From NCBI GenBank assembly GCA_948436975.1, contig CAOJJB010000007.1:38971-102970 (forward strand): DNA of 64,000 nt, read 5' to 3'. The notes below the pieces were generated by a model, which saw nothing but the letters and a program-made list of their open reading frames with translations, was not told where the DNA came from and did no database searches. Below, piece by piece: positions 28,355 through 37,744 of the stretch. The translations under genes were made by a program, and so were the position numbers. This DNA is from an uncultured Clostridium sp. (GTDB taxonomy: Bacteria > Bacillota > Clostridia > TANB77 > CAG-508). The number at the start of each line of letters is the position of its first letter. The stretch's first letter is position 1.

Positions 28355-28360
28355 ATATAA

Positions 28361-28436
<76 letters not shown>

Positions 28437-28469
28437 AAAAAAGCAATACATAAAAGTATTGTTTTTTTT
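28437..28469 (+). terminator. Terminator of the tRNA cluster
   Basis: CAATAC (28444-28449) pairs with GTATTG (28456-28461), extended by A:T pairs into T8. Confidence 0.85.
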
Positions 28470-28522
28470 ATTTAAAATAGATATGAGTAGAATTAAAAAA
28501 GAAAATAAATGGAGGAATAAAA

Positions 28523-29869
28523 ATGGAAGGAAAAGACTTAACACAAGGAAACCTATTTACCAACATGGTAAAATTTTGTATTCCACTTTTAATAACAAAC
28601 TTATTAAATTCATTATACAATATAGTAGATGTAATATGGATAGGAAGATTAGTAGGAGATGAAGGAGTGGCAGCAGCAACAAACTGTTGGCCAATAACGC
28701 TATTATCATCATCAATATTATCAGCAATTACAGTTACAGCATCAGTAATGGTGGCACAAAGATTTACAAGTAAAGAAAAAGATAAAATAAAAAATATAAT
28801 AACCCCAATATATATAATAGCAATTTTATTAGGTATAGTTTCAAGTTTAGTTTTAATAATAACTATGAATTTTTGGTTTAAATTACTAAATACACCACAA
28901 GAGATTTTGGTAATTTCAAAACAATATTTAGCTATATATTTAATTGGATATGTATTTTATTTTTTTGCACTTACAATAATAGAATCAATTAGAGCTATAG
29001 GAAACAGCAGAGTGCCGTTAATTCTACTTACAATAACTAATGTATTAAATATTATATTAGATCCAATATTTATATTAATAGGATTAGGAGTAGCTGGAGC
29101 AGCAATTGCAAGTGCAGTATCAATGTTATTTGGACTAGTAATAAATTTAATTTACATTAATAAAAAGACAAAATTACTTAAATTTAATAAAAAGTACATA
29201 AAATTTGAAAAAGGTTTTTTAAAAGAGATTATAAAACTTGGAATTCCAATGATGTTTGCAGAATTTTCAACTATATTCACAATAATGTTAGAAGTATACA
29301 TATCAAATTTGTTAGGAGTAGTAGGAAGTAGTAGTTATGGAATTGTAAGTAAATTACAAAACTTTTTTTATGTAATAGGAAATAGTATAAAAAGTATGAT
29401 GACAGTTGTTATTGCTCAATTTGTAGGTAAAAATGCAATTAATCAACTAGGTAGAGTTATGAAAAGTGGATTAAAAATAATACTAACTCCAACAATTATA
29501 ATTGCATTATTTATAATATTCTGTTCTAGATGGTTTTGTAGTATTTTTACAATGAATGAAGAAGTTATTGCAACAGCAACTAATTTTTTAAATATAGTAG
29601 GTATAGCATTTGTATTAATACCGTTAAGTCAAATGATGATGGGATTTGTATTGGGTATAGGTAATACAAAATTTACATTTATAACTTTATTTGCAGCAAG
29701 TCTAGTAGAAGTTATTATATTAATAGGAATTCAATATAATTATAACTTACCATTAACAGCTTTAGGGGTGAGTATATTAGCTTGGTATATAACAAATATA
29801 ATTTTTTGTATATGCTATTATTTTTCAAATACTTGGAAAAATAATAATGAAAACCAAGTCTTAGAATAA
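28523..29869 (+). CDS. MATE-family multidrug efflux transporter
   Basis: 448 residues with about twelve membrane segments and the internal two-fold repeat of MATE proteins. Typical features are NLLNSLYNIVDVIWIG in helix 1 and the second-half equivalent MMFAEFSTIFTIMLEVYIS. MATE pumps export cationic drugs or metabolites in exchange for sodium or protons. ATGGAGGAA lies before the start. A related but longer MATE lies at 32022. It follows the tRNA terminator; guaA has its own promoter after it. Confidence 0.9.
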   Translation: MEGKDLTQGNLFTNMVKFCIPLLITNLLNSLYNIVDVIWIGRLVGDEGVAAATNCWPITLLSSSILSAITVTASVMVAQRFTSKEKDKIKNIITPIYIIAILLGIVSSLVLIITMNFWFKLLNTPQEILVISKQYLAIYLIGYVFYFFALTIIESIRAIGNSRVPLILLTITNVLNIILDPIFILIGLGVAGAAIASAVSMLFGLVINLIYINKKTKLLKFNKKYIKFEKGFLKEIIKLGIPMMFAEFSTIFTIMLEVYISNLLGVVGSSSYGIVSKLQNFFYVIGNSIKSMMTVVIAQFVGKNAINQLGRVMKSGLKIILTPTIIIALFIIFCSRWFCSIFTMNEEVIATATNFLNIVGIAFVLIPLSQMMMGFVLGIGNTKFTFITLFAASLVEVIILIGIQYNYNLPLTALGVSILAWYITNIIFCICYYFSNTWKNNNENQVLE

Positions 29870-29908
29870 AAGACAATTAGATTTATAACATAAGTTTATA
29901 TATAATTA

Positions 29909-29937
29909 TTGATTTTAAATAGCTATTATAGTATACT
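29909..29937 (+). promoter_or_regulatory. Promoter of guaA
   Basis: TTGATT (29909-29914), 17-base spacer, TATACT (29932-29937). Confidence 0.75.
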
Positions 29938-29978
29938 AGTTATATTAGTTAACATATTACTAGTTACAATTTAAAATC
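29911..29978. promoter_or_regulatory. Repeats over the guaA promoter and leader
   Basis: TACTAGTTA occurs twice in the same direction (29934-29942 and 29958-29966), 24 bases apart, the first over the -10 box; its ACTAGT core is a palindrome. GATTTTAAAT (29911-29920) is the reverse complement of 29969-29978. These could be operator half-sites or leader stems. No purine riboswitch core is seen. Confidence 0.4.
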
Positions 29979-30012
29979 TAAATAAAATATATATAAATAT
30001 TAGGAGGTTTTT

Positions 30013-31866
30013 ATGGAAAAATTAGCAATATTGGATTGCGGAGGTCAATATACAAAAGTTATAGATAGGAGAATAAGAGAACTAGGAGTAAAATCTGAAA
30101 TATTTCCTATTAATGTAAAAAGTGAAGAATTAAAAGAATATCAATCAGTTATATTATCAGGAGGACCAAACAGTATTGCAGCAGATCAAAGATTAATATT
30201 TGATGAGAAGATTTTTGAACTAGGAATACCAGTATTAGGAATATGTTATGGAATGCAACTAATGTCAGACCATTTTGGAGGAGTAGTAGATAGTAATGTA
30301 GTAAAAGAATATGGACAAAATGAAGTAACAATAAATACACAAGTACCAATCTTTGAAGGATTATCAGAAAATCAAAAAGTTCTTATGAGTCATGGAGATA
30401 CAGTAAAAATAGTACCAAATGGATTTGAAATAATTGCAAAATCAGGAGAAGCTATTGCTGGAATTGGTAATGTTGAAAAGAAAATGTATGGATTTCAATT
30501 TCATCCAGAAGTTGATTTAACAGAAGAAGGAATGAAAATGTTAGAAAATTTCTTGAGAAAAGTTGTAAACTATAAAGAAGTTTATGCATTAGAAGATAGA
30601 ATTCAAACATCAATAAATATGATTAAAGAAAAAGTAAAAGATAATAAAGTAGTAGTGCTTGTAAGTGGAGGTGTAGACTCAGCAGTTACAGCAGCATTAC
30701 TTGTAAAAGCATTAAAACCAGAAAATATATATGCTATACATATAGACTCAGGATTTATGAGAAAAAATGAAAGTGATATTATATGTGAAAATTTAAAAGA
30801 ATTAGGACTTAAAAACTTAATAAGAGAAAATGCCAAAGATTACTTTTTTAATACAGTAGTTGAAGTAGAAGGTAAGAAAATAGGACCATTAGTAGAAACA
30901 GTAGATCCTGAAACTAAAAGACAAATAATTGGAGAAATTTTCATAAAAATAGCAAATAATGTAATAGAAAGATTAGGATTAGATCCTGAAAAAACATTTA
31001 TAGCACAAGGAACATTAAGACCAGACCTAATAGAAAGTGGAAATCCAGATATAAGTGGATTTGCACATAAAATAAAAACACATCATAATGATGTAGCAAT
31101 AGTAAGAGAAGCAAGAAAAAAAGGACTTATAATTGAAACAAATAGTGATTGGCACAAAGATGAAGTAAGAAAAGTAGCAAGAAAATTAGGTCTAGAAGAA
31201 AGTATTGCATCAAGACAACCATTTCCAGGACCAGGACTAGCAATAAGATTACTTTGTCATAACAAGAAAGACGAAGTAAAAATTGAAGTAGAAGATATTC
31301 AAAAGTTAGAAGAAATACTTAAAACTTCTAGTGAAAAAGGATATATTCTTCCAATAAAATCAGTAGGAGTACAAGGAGATTGTAGAAGTTATAGAAATTT
31401 ATGTTTAATAGAAGGTAATAAATTAGACTTAAATTGGCAAACAGTAACAATTAAAGCAAAAGAAATAACAGACAACATAAATACAATTAATAGAGTTGGA
31501 TACATATTAAATACAAAAGAAATATCAGAACAAATAAAATGTTTTGATATGAAAATAGGAGATGAAAGTGTAGATTTATTAAGAGAACTAGATAAAATAG
31601 TAACAAGTAATTTAGAAAACGCACCAATAAACCAAACTTTTGCGGTATTACTTCCAATAGGAATTACTAAAAAATATTCAGTTGCAATTAGAACTTTTGT
31701 TACAAATGATTTTATGACAGGAAGACCAGCAGAAATAGGAAAAGAAGTTTCAAAAGAAATGCTAGAAAATATTTTAAAAGAAATTAATAGTAAATTTGCT
31801 GATAAGATTGAATTTGTAATATATGATGTTACAAGTAAACCACCGGCAACTTGTGAGTGGCAATAA
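30013..31866 (+). CDS. guaA: GMP synthase (glutamine-hydrolysing), long form
   Basis: 617 residues, against about 510-525 for usual bacterial GuaA. The glutaminase domain has Cys78 (GICYGMQL), His164 and Glu166 (FHPEV). The ATP-pyrophosphatase has SGGVDS at 218-223. After GPGLAIR the dimerisation part is about 100 residues longer and contains LPIKSVGVQGDCRSY, a motif known from the eukaryotic-type enzyme; the end is KPPATCEW. It converts XMP to GMP. AGGAGG precedes the ATG; promoter and terminator are its own. Confidence 0.95.
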   Translation: MEKLAILDCGGQYTKVIDRRIRELGVKSEIFPINVKSEELKEYQSVILSGGPNSIAADQRLIFDEKIFELGIPVLGICYGMQLMSDHFGGVVDSNVVKEYGQNEVTINTQVPIFEGLSENQKVLMSHGDTVKIVPNGFEIIAKSGEAIAGIGNVEKKMYGFQFHPEVDLTEEGMKMLENFLRKVVNYKEVYALEDRIQTSINMIKEKVKDNKVVVLVSGGVDSAVTAALLVKALKPENIYAIHIDSGFMRKNESDIICENLKELGLKNLIRENAKDYFFNTVVEVEGKKIGPLVETVDPETKRQIIGEIFIKIANNVIERLGLDPEKTFIAQGTLRPDLIESGNPDISGFAHKIKTHHNDVAIVREARKKGLIIETNSDWHKDEVRKVARKLGLEESIASRQPFPGPGLAIRLLCHNKKDEVKIEVEDIQKLEEILKTSSEKGYILPIKSVGVQGDCRSYRNLCLIEGNKLDLNWQTVTIKAKEITDNINTINRVGYILNTKEISEQIKCFDMKIGDESVDLLRELDKIVTSNLENAPINQTFAVLLPIGITKKYSVAIRTFVTNDFMTGRPAEIGKEVSKEMLENILKEINSKFADKIEFVIYDVTSKPPATCEWQ

Positions 31867-31875
31867 AAAATATAT

Positions 31876-31913
31876 AAAATAGTAGGAAAATTTATAAAAT
31901 TTCCTACTATTTT
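31876..31913 (+). terminator. Terminator of guaA
   Basis: AAAATAGTAGGAAA (31876-31889) pairs with TTTCCTACTATTTT (31900-31913). Confidence 0.85.
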
Positions 31914-31959
31914 ATATTATAGGAAATTAATGTTTGTATACCAATTCTTTAAAAATGGT

Positions 31960-31988
31960 TTGACACTATAAATTAAAGATGATATAAT
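31960..31988 (+). promoter_or_regulatory. Promoter of the MATE-kinase fusion gene
   Basis: TTGACA (31960-31965), 17-base spacer, TATAAT (31983-31988). Confidence 0.9.
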
Positions 31989-32021
31989 TAAAAAATTGCG
32001 TAGAAAGAAGGAGGGGTAAAA

Positions 32022-34031
32022 TTGGAAAAAGAAGAAAATATTTTAGGAAAAGAGAAAATAGGAAAACTAATACTTAAATTTTCTATACCTTCTATAATAT
32101 CTATGTTAGTTAATTCATTATATAATATAGTTGATCAAATATTCATAGGTAGAGGTGTAGGATATTTAGGAAATGGAGCAACAAATGTAGTATTTCCACT
32201 AGTTATATTAGGACTAGCATTTTCACTAATGATTGGAGATGGAACATCAGCATATTTAAGTTTAAAACTAGGTGAAAAAAAGGAAAAAGAAGCAGCAAAA
32301 GGTGTAGCAAATGGATTAATAATATCAGCTATTATATCAATTATTTTAGCATTAGGAAGTTTTATATTTTTACCACAATTATTAAACATCTTTGGATGTA
32401 CAGATAATTTAAGAGAATATGCATTATCATATGGATATATTATAGTATTGGGATTACCATTTGCTATAGTGGGGACAACATTAAATGGTATAATTAGAGC
32501 TGATGGTTCTCCAAAATATGCAATGACATCTATGGTATCAGGAGCAATTTTAAATATTATATTAGACCCAATATTTATATTTGTATTTCACAAAGGAGTA
32601 CAAGGAGCAGCAGTAGCAACTGTAATAAGCCAAATATTAACTTTTGCATTAAATATTATATATGTTAAAAGATTTAAAAGTATAAAATTAACTAAAGATG
32701 TTATAAAATTAGATTACAAAATAGGAGTAAAATTAGCAAGTTTAGGAGTTAGTAGTTTTATAACAAATATGAGTTTTGTACTTGTAATGTCTGTTGAAAA
32801 TAATTTGCTTGGAAAATATGGATCAATTTCAAAATATGGATCAGAAATACCAATAACAGTATTTGGAATTGTTATGAAAATAAGTCAAATATTAAATAGT
32901 ATTATAATAGGGCTAGCAGTAGGAGCTCAACCAATATTAGGATATAATTATGGAGCAGAGAAGTTTGATAGAGTAAAGAAAACATTAAAAATTGTTTTAA
33001 CATCTTCAGTAATTGTAAGTACATTTGCTTTAATATTATTCCAAACAATACCAGATAAATTAATTTTAATATTTGGTAGTGGAGATGAAAACTATATGGA
33101 ATTTGCTTGTTTAGCATTTAGAACCTACTTATTATTATGTATTTGTAATGGTATACAAATACCATCTGGAATTTTCTTCCAAGCAATTGGAAAAAGTATT
33201 AAAAGTGCATTATTGTCATCATCAAGACAAATATTATTTTTACTTCCAGCATTTGTTATATTTGGAGCAATGTTTGGAGTAATGGGAGTATTATATGCAG
33301 GACCTTTTGCAGATGGATTAGCATTTATAGCATCAGGAATTTTATTAATAATTGAAGTAAAAAATCTAAACAAAAAACATAAAAAAAGTCAAGCAATAAT
33401 AGATGATACAAGTACAGATAATAAATTAAAAAGCAATTTTGTAATAACAGTTTCAAGAGAATTTGGTTCTGGTGGTAGATATGTAGGAAGATTAATAGCA
33501 GATAAACTAGGAATAAAATTATATGATAAAGACTTTATTATTAAATTGGCTGAAAAAACAGGATTATCAGAGGAATATATAGAAAATAATGAACAAAAAA
33601 GAGATAAATTAGCTTTATTGAATAATGGATATTATTCAGGATTAAATAATGCAGATGATTTATTTATTCAAGAGTCAGAAATAATAAAGGAAGTAGCAGA
33701 AAAAGAAGCTTGTGTAATAATTGGTAGATGTGCAGATTTTATTTTAAAAGATAAAAAAAATGTAATAAGAGTATTTATCTCAAGTAGTATGGAAGACAAA
33801 ATAAATAGAGCTTTAAATATATATGGTATAGATGAGAAAAATATTGAAAAAGAAATAAAGAAAATTGATAAATTAAGAGCAAATCATTATAAATATTATA
33901 CAGGAAATAATTGGTCAGATGCATCTAATTATGATTTATGTATAAATAGTGATTTATATGGAGTAGAAAAAACAGCAGACATAATATGTGATTTAGTAAT
34001 ACAAAAAGTGAATAAAAGAACTGAAATTTAA
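32022..34031 (+). CDS. MATE-family transporter fused to a C-terminal cytidylate-kinase-like domain
   Basis: 669 residues from a TTG start with AAGGAGGGG six bases upstream. Residues 1 to about 455 form a complete twelve-helix MATE transporter (SLYNIVDQIFIG, LSLMIGDGTSAYLS). From residue 472 (base 33435) a soluble domain begins with a glycine-rich nucleotide loop (VSREFGSGGRYVG) and continues with CVIIGRCADFIL, VFISSSMEDKINRA and ANHYKYYTG, the pattern of the cytidylate-kinase-like family (Cytidylate_kin2). The kinase would face the cytoplasm. No frameshift joins the parts. Substrate of either half is unknown. Confidence 0.85.
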   Translation: MEKEENILGKEKIGKLILKFSIPSIISMLVNSLYNIVDQIFIGRGVGYLGNGATNVVFPLVILGLAFSLMIGDGTSAYLSLKLGEKKEKEAAKGVANGLIISAIISIILALGSFIFLPQLLNIFGCTDNLREYALSYGYIIVLGLPFAIVGTTLNGIIRADGSPKYAMTSMVSGAILNIILDPIFIFVFHKGVQGAAVATVISQILTFALNIIYVKRFKSIKLTKDVIKLDYKIGVKLASLGVSSFITNMSFVLVMSVENNLLGKYGSISKYGSEIPITVFGIVMKISQILNSIIIGLAVGAQPILGYNYGAEKFDRVKKTLKIVLTSSVIVSTFALILFQTIPDKLILIFGSGDENYMEFACLAFRTYLLLCICNGIQIPSGIFFQAIGKSIKSALLSSSRQILFLLPAFVIFGAMFGVMGVLYAGPFADGLAFIASGILLIIEVKNLNKKHKKSQAIIDDTSTDNKLKSNFVITVSREFGSGGRYVGRLIADKLGIKLYDKDFIIKLAEKTGLSEEYIENNEQKRDKLALLNNGYYSGLNNADDLFIQESEIIKEVAEKEACVIIGRCADFILKDKKNVIRVFISSSMEDKINRALNIYGIDEKNIEKEIKKIDKLRANHYKYYTGNNWSDASNYDLCINSDLYGVEKTADIICDLVIQKVNKRTEI

Positions 34032-34066
34032 TATAACTACATAAAATTAACTTATTAAAACTTATG

Positions 34067-34095
34067 TTGACTTTTTTGAAGTAATAAGTTATAAT
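34067..34095 (+). promoter_or_regulatory. Promoter of mgtE
   Basis: TTGACT (34067-34072), 17-base spacer, TATAAT (34090-34095). Confidence 0.85.
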
Positions 34096-34110
34096 AAATA
34101 TGTTGAAATT

Positions 34111-34156
34111 AACATAATTTGATATTATTAATGATTAATATTAAATTATGTTTTTT
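34111..34156 (+). terminator. Terminator inside the mgtE leader
   Basis: The arms 34111-34127 and 34136-34152 pair over 17 positions (one G:U) around an 8-base loop and lead into T6. It lies between the promoter and the start codon at 34198, so mgtE needs readthrough. The region is too short for a known M-box magnesium riboswitch. Confidence 0.75.
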
Positions 34157-34197
34157 CTTTACCAAATAAATATTTTTTTGAAAAAAAGGGGGTTAGC

Positions 34198-35544
34198 ATG
34201 GAAAAAGAAGTAATAATAGAAAAACTAAGTAGCTTAATAGAAAACAAAAGAATAAGTGATTTAAGAGAATTTTTAGAAAATATAAATAGTGCTGATTTCC
34301 CGAGTATTTTTGAACAAATTGATGATGATAAAATAATAATGGTATATAGACTTTTAGCAAAAGAGAAAGCAGCAGAAGTATTTGTAGAATTAGATCATGA
34401 TAATCAAGAAACATTAATAAATTGTTTAACAGACAAAGAAATAAAAAATGTTATGAATGAACTTTATATGGATGATGCAACAGATTTAATAGAAGAAATG
34501 CCAGCAAGTGTTGTAAAAAGAATACTTGCAAATACAAAACCAGAAAATAGAAAAATAATAAATGAACTTTTAAAATATCCAGATGATACAGCTGGAACAA
34601 TTATGACAACAGAATTTATAGATTTAAAAGAGAATATAACAGTTGAAAAAGCTTTTCAAATAATAAAACAAAGAGGTTTAAGAAAAGAAACAGTATACAA
34701 TTGCTATGTTTTAAGTGTAGATAGAAAACTTTTAGGAATAATTGATATAAAAGATTTATTAATAGCAGATAGAGAAGAATTAGTAAAAGATATAATGGAA
34801 ACAAATGTAATAAAAGTTCACACATTAGAAGATCAAGAAGAAGTTACAAAAATGTTTGATAAATATGATTGTGTAGCAATACCAGTAGTTGATAAAGAAG
34901 ATAGGCTTGTTGGTATTATTACAATAGATGATGCTATTGATGTTCTTCAAGAAGAAACAATGGAAGACTTTGAAAAAATGGCAGCAATTACACCAACAGA
35001 TGATACATATTTTAAAACAAGTGTATTGAAACATTCAAAAAATAGAATTTTATGGCTTTTAATATTAATGTTTACATCAATAATAACAGGTACAATTATA
35101 GAAAATTTCCAATCAACAATTTCATCACTACCATTATTAGTAGCATTTATTCCATTAATTATGGGAACAGGAGGAAATTGTGGTTCACAAAGTTCGACTC
35201 TTATAATAAGAGGTCTAGCAACAGATGAAATTTCTACAAAAGATATATTAAAAGCTATGTGGAAAGAGTTAAGAGTAGGTTTAATAGTAGGTATAGTATT
35301 AGCAATAGCTAATGCTTTAAGAATTATTATTCAATATAAAGATTTTTATATAGCTGTTGTAGTAGGTGGAACACTTATATGTACAGTTATTATTGCAAAG
35401 TTATTAGGATGTATTTTACCAATATTAGCAAAAAAGTTAAAATTAGATCCAGCAATAATGGCATCACCATTAATTACTACAATTGTTGATACAGTATCAG
35501 TATTAGTATTTTTTAATATATCAACATTTATATTTCATATTTAA
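34198..35544 (+). CDS. mgtE: Magnesium transporter MgtE
   Basis: 448 residues. Order of parts: helical MgtE N domain (1-125), two CBS domains (about 130-250, TAGTIMTTEFIDL and VDKEDRLVGIITIDDAID), a plug helix and five membrane helices with the family pore motif (MGTGGNCGSQSSTL, and ASPLITTIVDTVS near the end). The N and CBS domains bind Mg2+ and close the channel when it is plentiful. AAGGGGG precedes the ATG. The leader terminator suggests added transcriptional control. Confidence 0.95.
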   Translation: MEKEVIIEKLSSLIENKRISDLREFLENINSADFPSIFEQIDDDKIIMVYRLLAKEKAAEVFVELDHDNQETLINCLTDKEIKNVMNELYMDDATDLIEEMPASVVKRILANTKPENRKIINELLKYPDDTAGTIMTTEFIDLKENITVEKAFQIIKQRGLRKETVYNCYVLSVDRKLLGIIDIKDLLIADREELVKDIMETNVIKVHTLEDQEEVTKMFDKYDCVAIPVVDKEDRLVGIITIDDAIDVLQEETMEDFEKMAAITPTDDTYFKTSVLKHSKNRILWLLILMFTSIITGTIIENFQSTISSLPLLVAFIPLIMGTGGNCGSQSSTLIIRGLATDEISTKDILKAMWKELRVGLIVGIVLAIANALRIIIQYKDFYIAVVVGGTLICTVIIAKLLGCILPILAKKLKLDPAIMASPLITTIVDTVSVLVFFNISTFIFHI

Positions 35545-35548
35545 AATA

Positions 35549-35584
35549 AAAATACTCAATTTACATTGTTAGATTGAGTATTTT
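35549..35584 (+). terminator. Terminator of mgtE
   Basis: AAAATACTCAAT (35549-35560) pairs with ATTGAGTATTTT (35573-35584). Confidence 0.85.
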
Positions 35585-35652
35585 AATATTATTTTAAGTT
35601 TAGTAATTTAAAATAAAAAAAATAATCTTATAAAATTGGAATAGGAGTAAAA

Positions 35653-36321
35653 ATGAAAATCTTAATTATAGAAGATGATAAAATACTAGCCAAAACAGTA
35701 GAACAATGTATAAAGAGTAAGTATGATGTAGATCATGCATATGATGGAGAAGAGGGAATTTTGTATGCAAAGCAAGAAATATATGATGCAATAATTTTAG
35801 ACATAATGATGCCTATTATGAATGGATATGATGTATTAAATACATTAAGAAATAGTAAAATATACACACCAGTTTTAATATTAACAGCAAAAGATGGAAT
35901 ATCAGACAAAGTAAAAGGATTTAAAATAGGAGCAGATGACTATTTAGTAAAACCATTTAACAGAGAAGAATTATTAGTTAGATTAGATGCATTAATAAGA
36001 CGTGCTAAAGGAAATTATACTGAAAACATAATAGAATTTAAAAACTTGATTTTAGATCTAAATTGTAGAAAAGCAAAAGCAAATGGAAAAGAAGTTATAC
36101 TTCAAGGAAAGCAATTTGATATGTTAGAATATTTAATAAATTCAAAAAATACGATAGTAACAAAAGAGCAAATTTTTGATAAGATATGGGGATTTAATAG
36201 TGAAACTACTACTAATGTTATAGAAGTATATGCAAGTGGATTAAGAAAGGAATTAAAAAAGATAGGATATGATACATACCTAAAAACAATTAGAGGTGTT
36301 GGTTATATTTGGTCTGAATAA
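35653..36321 (+). CDS. Two-component response regulator, OmpR/PhoB family
   Basis: 222 residues. The receiver has the acidic pair Asp8-Asp9, phosphoacceptor Asp50 (IILDIMMP), TA at 78-79 and Lys100 (LVKPF). The C-terminal winged helix (about 125-220) shows GKQFDMLEYLI and TVRGVGYIW-like ending (TIRGVGYIW). It pairs with the histidine kinase encoded ten bases later; that kinase is frameshifted in this sequence, so signalling may be off. The stimulus is unknown. Confidence 0.93.
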   Translation: MKILIIEDDKILAKTVEQCIKSKYDVDHAYDGEEGILYAKQEIYDAIILDIMMPIMNGYDVLNTLRNSKIYTPVLILTAKDGISDKVKGFKIGADDYLVKPFNREELLVRLDALIRRAKGNYTENIIEFKNLILDLNCRKAKANGKEVILQGKQFDMLEYLINSKNTIVTKEQIFDKIWGFNSETTTNVIEVYASGLRKELKKIGYDTYLKTIRGVGYIWSE

Positions 36322-36331
36322 GAAATAGGTT

Positions 36332-37643
36332 ATGGAAGAAAAAGAAGAATTAAATTTAAAACTATTTAAACATATAGCTTATAATATATGCATATTTATG
36401 TCCATTTTTATTGTATTTGGATTGTTTGTATTCTTTATGGTAAGAAGTAATGTTTATGTAAATGTTGATAAAGAATTGTATGAAGGTAAAAGAAAAATAT
36501 TAGAATTTGAAGATTTGCAATCAGATTTTATATTAAATTCAAGAATAATAAAAAGTGAAATACAAACAATATTTGAAAAAGATAATATAAATATTTATTC
36601 AATTACAAAAAAAATTGTAAATCCTAATATAATGGTAGTTATTAGAAATATAGATGGAGAGATTATAAATACTGATTTAGGAAGACTAGCAGAATATACA
36701 GATAAAATATTATTTGATAAAAAAAATATAGATAAAATATATGAAATAATAGTAGATGAAGAATATCCATATAGAGGTATAAATTTTAAACTTTTTGATA
36801 ATGAAGACACATATGTACAATTATTAATAAATATAGATAGTGAAAAAAATCTAGTTAATGCATATTTAAAAATAATATCAACAGCAGTAGCACTTCGGAT
36901 GTGTACTTTCAATTTTAGGAAGTTATATACTATCTAAAAAAACTTTAAAACCACTTAGTGAAAATTTAATAAAACAGATGGAATTTGTACAAAATGTTTC
37001 ACATGAACTTAGAACTCCACTTACAATAATACAAGCAAAACAAGAATTATTACTTCAAGAACCAAATGAAAAAATTATAGACAAATCAGAAGATATAGTT
37101 CTTACACTCAATGAAACTAAAAGATTATCAAAGCTTGTAAAAGATTTACTTATACTTTCAAGGGCAGATAATAATAAAACAGGATTACAAAAAGAAAATG
37201 TAAACATTGATGATTATATAAAAGAAATAGTGGCACCATATTCTGAAATAGCAGAAATGGAGAAAAAAGAAGTAATATTAAACTTAGAATATAAAATGGA
37301 TGTAAACATAGATACAAATAAAATATATCAATTAATGATAATTTTGTTAGATAATGCAATAAAATATACAGAAGAAAATGATAAAATAGAAATAAAAACA
37401 TATTCTAAAGATAATAAATGCATAATCGAAGTAAAAGATACAGGTATAGGAATAAGTGATGAAGGATTAAAACGTATATTTGAAAGATTTTATAGAGAAG
37501 ATAGAGCACGTAATAGAGAAACAGGAGGAACAGGTTTAGGTCTTTCAATAGCAAATGTAATAGTTTCTGAGCATGGAGGAACTATAAAAGCAAGTCATAA
37601 TAATCCAAAAGGTACCATTTTTACAATAAGATTACCAGGATAA
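36332..37643 (+). pseudogene. Sensor histidine kinase, broken by a one-base frameshift
   Basis: Frame 2 (36332-36937) encodes a membrane segment (residues 15-40), an extracytoplasmic sensor part and the first residues of the second membrane helix. Near 36896 the homologous reading jumps to frame 3. Dropping one base there (around CTTCGG) restores a hydrophobic helix (ALGCVLSILGSYILS) leading into the kinase core. The core has the H-box SHELRTPL, N-box LLDNAIKYT, and G-boxes DTGIGIS and GGTGLGLSIA. Restored length is 436 residues, normal for the family. It is either a recent inactivation or a sequencing error. A start at 36978 would give a soluble core only. Confidence 0.8.
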
Positions 37644-37691
37644 AATTTTAACTTATAATATTATTGTAAAAAAATTATATATATAAGTTTA

Positions 37692-37740
37692 AAACCTCTC
37701 GAAAATGAGTATATTATATTTAAGAATTTTCGGGAGGTTT
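37692..37740 (+). promoter_or_regulatory. Hairpin sequestering the clpC ribosome binding site
   Basis: AAACCTCTCGAAAAT (37692-37706) pairs with ATTTTCGGGAGGTTT (37726-37740) over 15 positions with one G:U. The 3' arm contains GGGAGG, the ribosome binding site of clpC, whose ATG is at 37745. Translation would need this stem to open, by heat, a protein or a ligand. It is not the CtsR operator pattern. Confidence 0.7.
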
Positions 37741-37744
37741 ATAT

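Noticed and set aside
28459-28662. 67-codon frame overlapping the first MATE gene
   Set aside because: Runs in another frame through the MATE start; coding pattern belongs to the MATE gene.
29938-30012. Purine riboswitch before guaA
   Set aside because: The conserved aptamer core sequences are absent and the leader is only about 70 bases.
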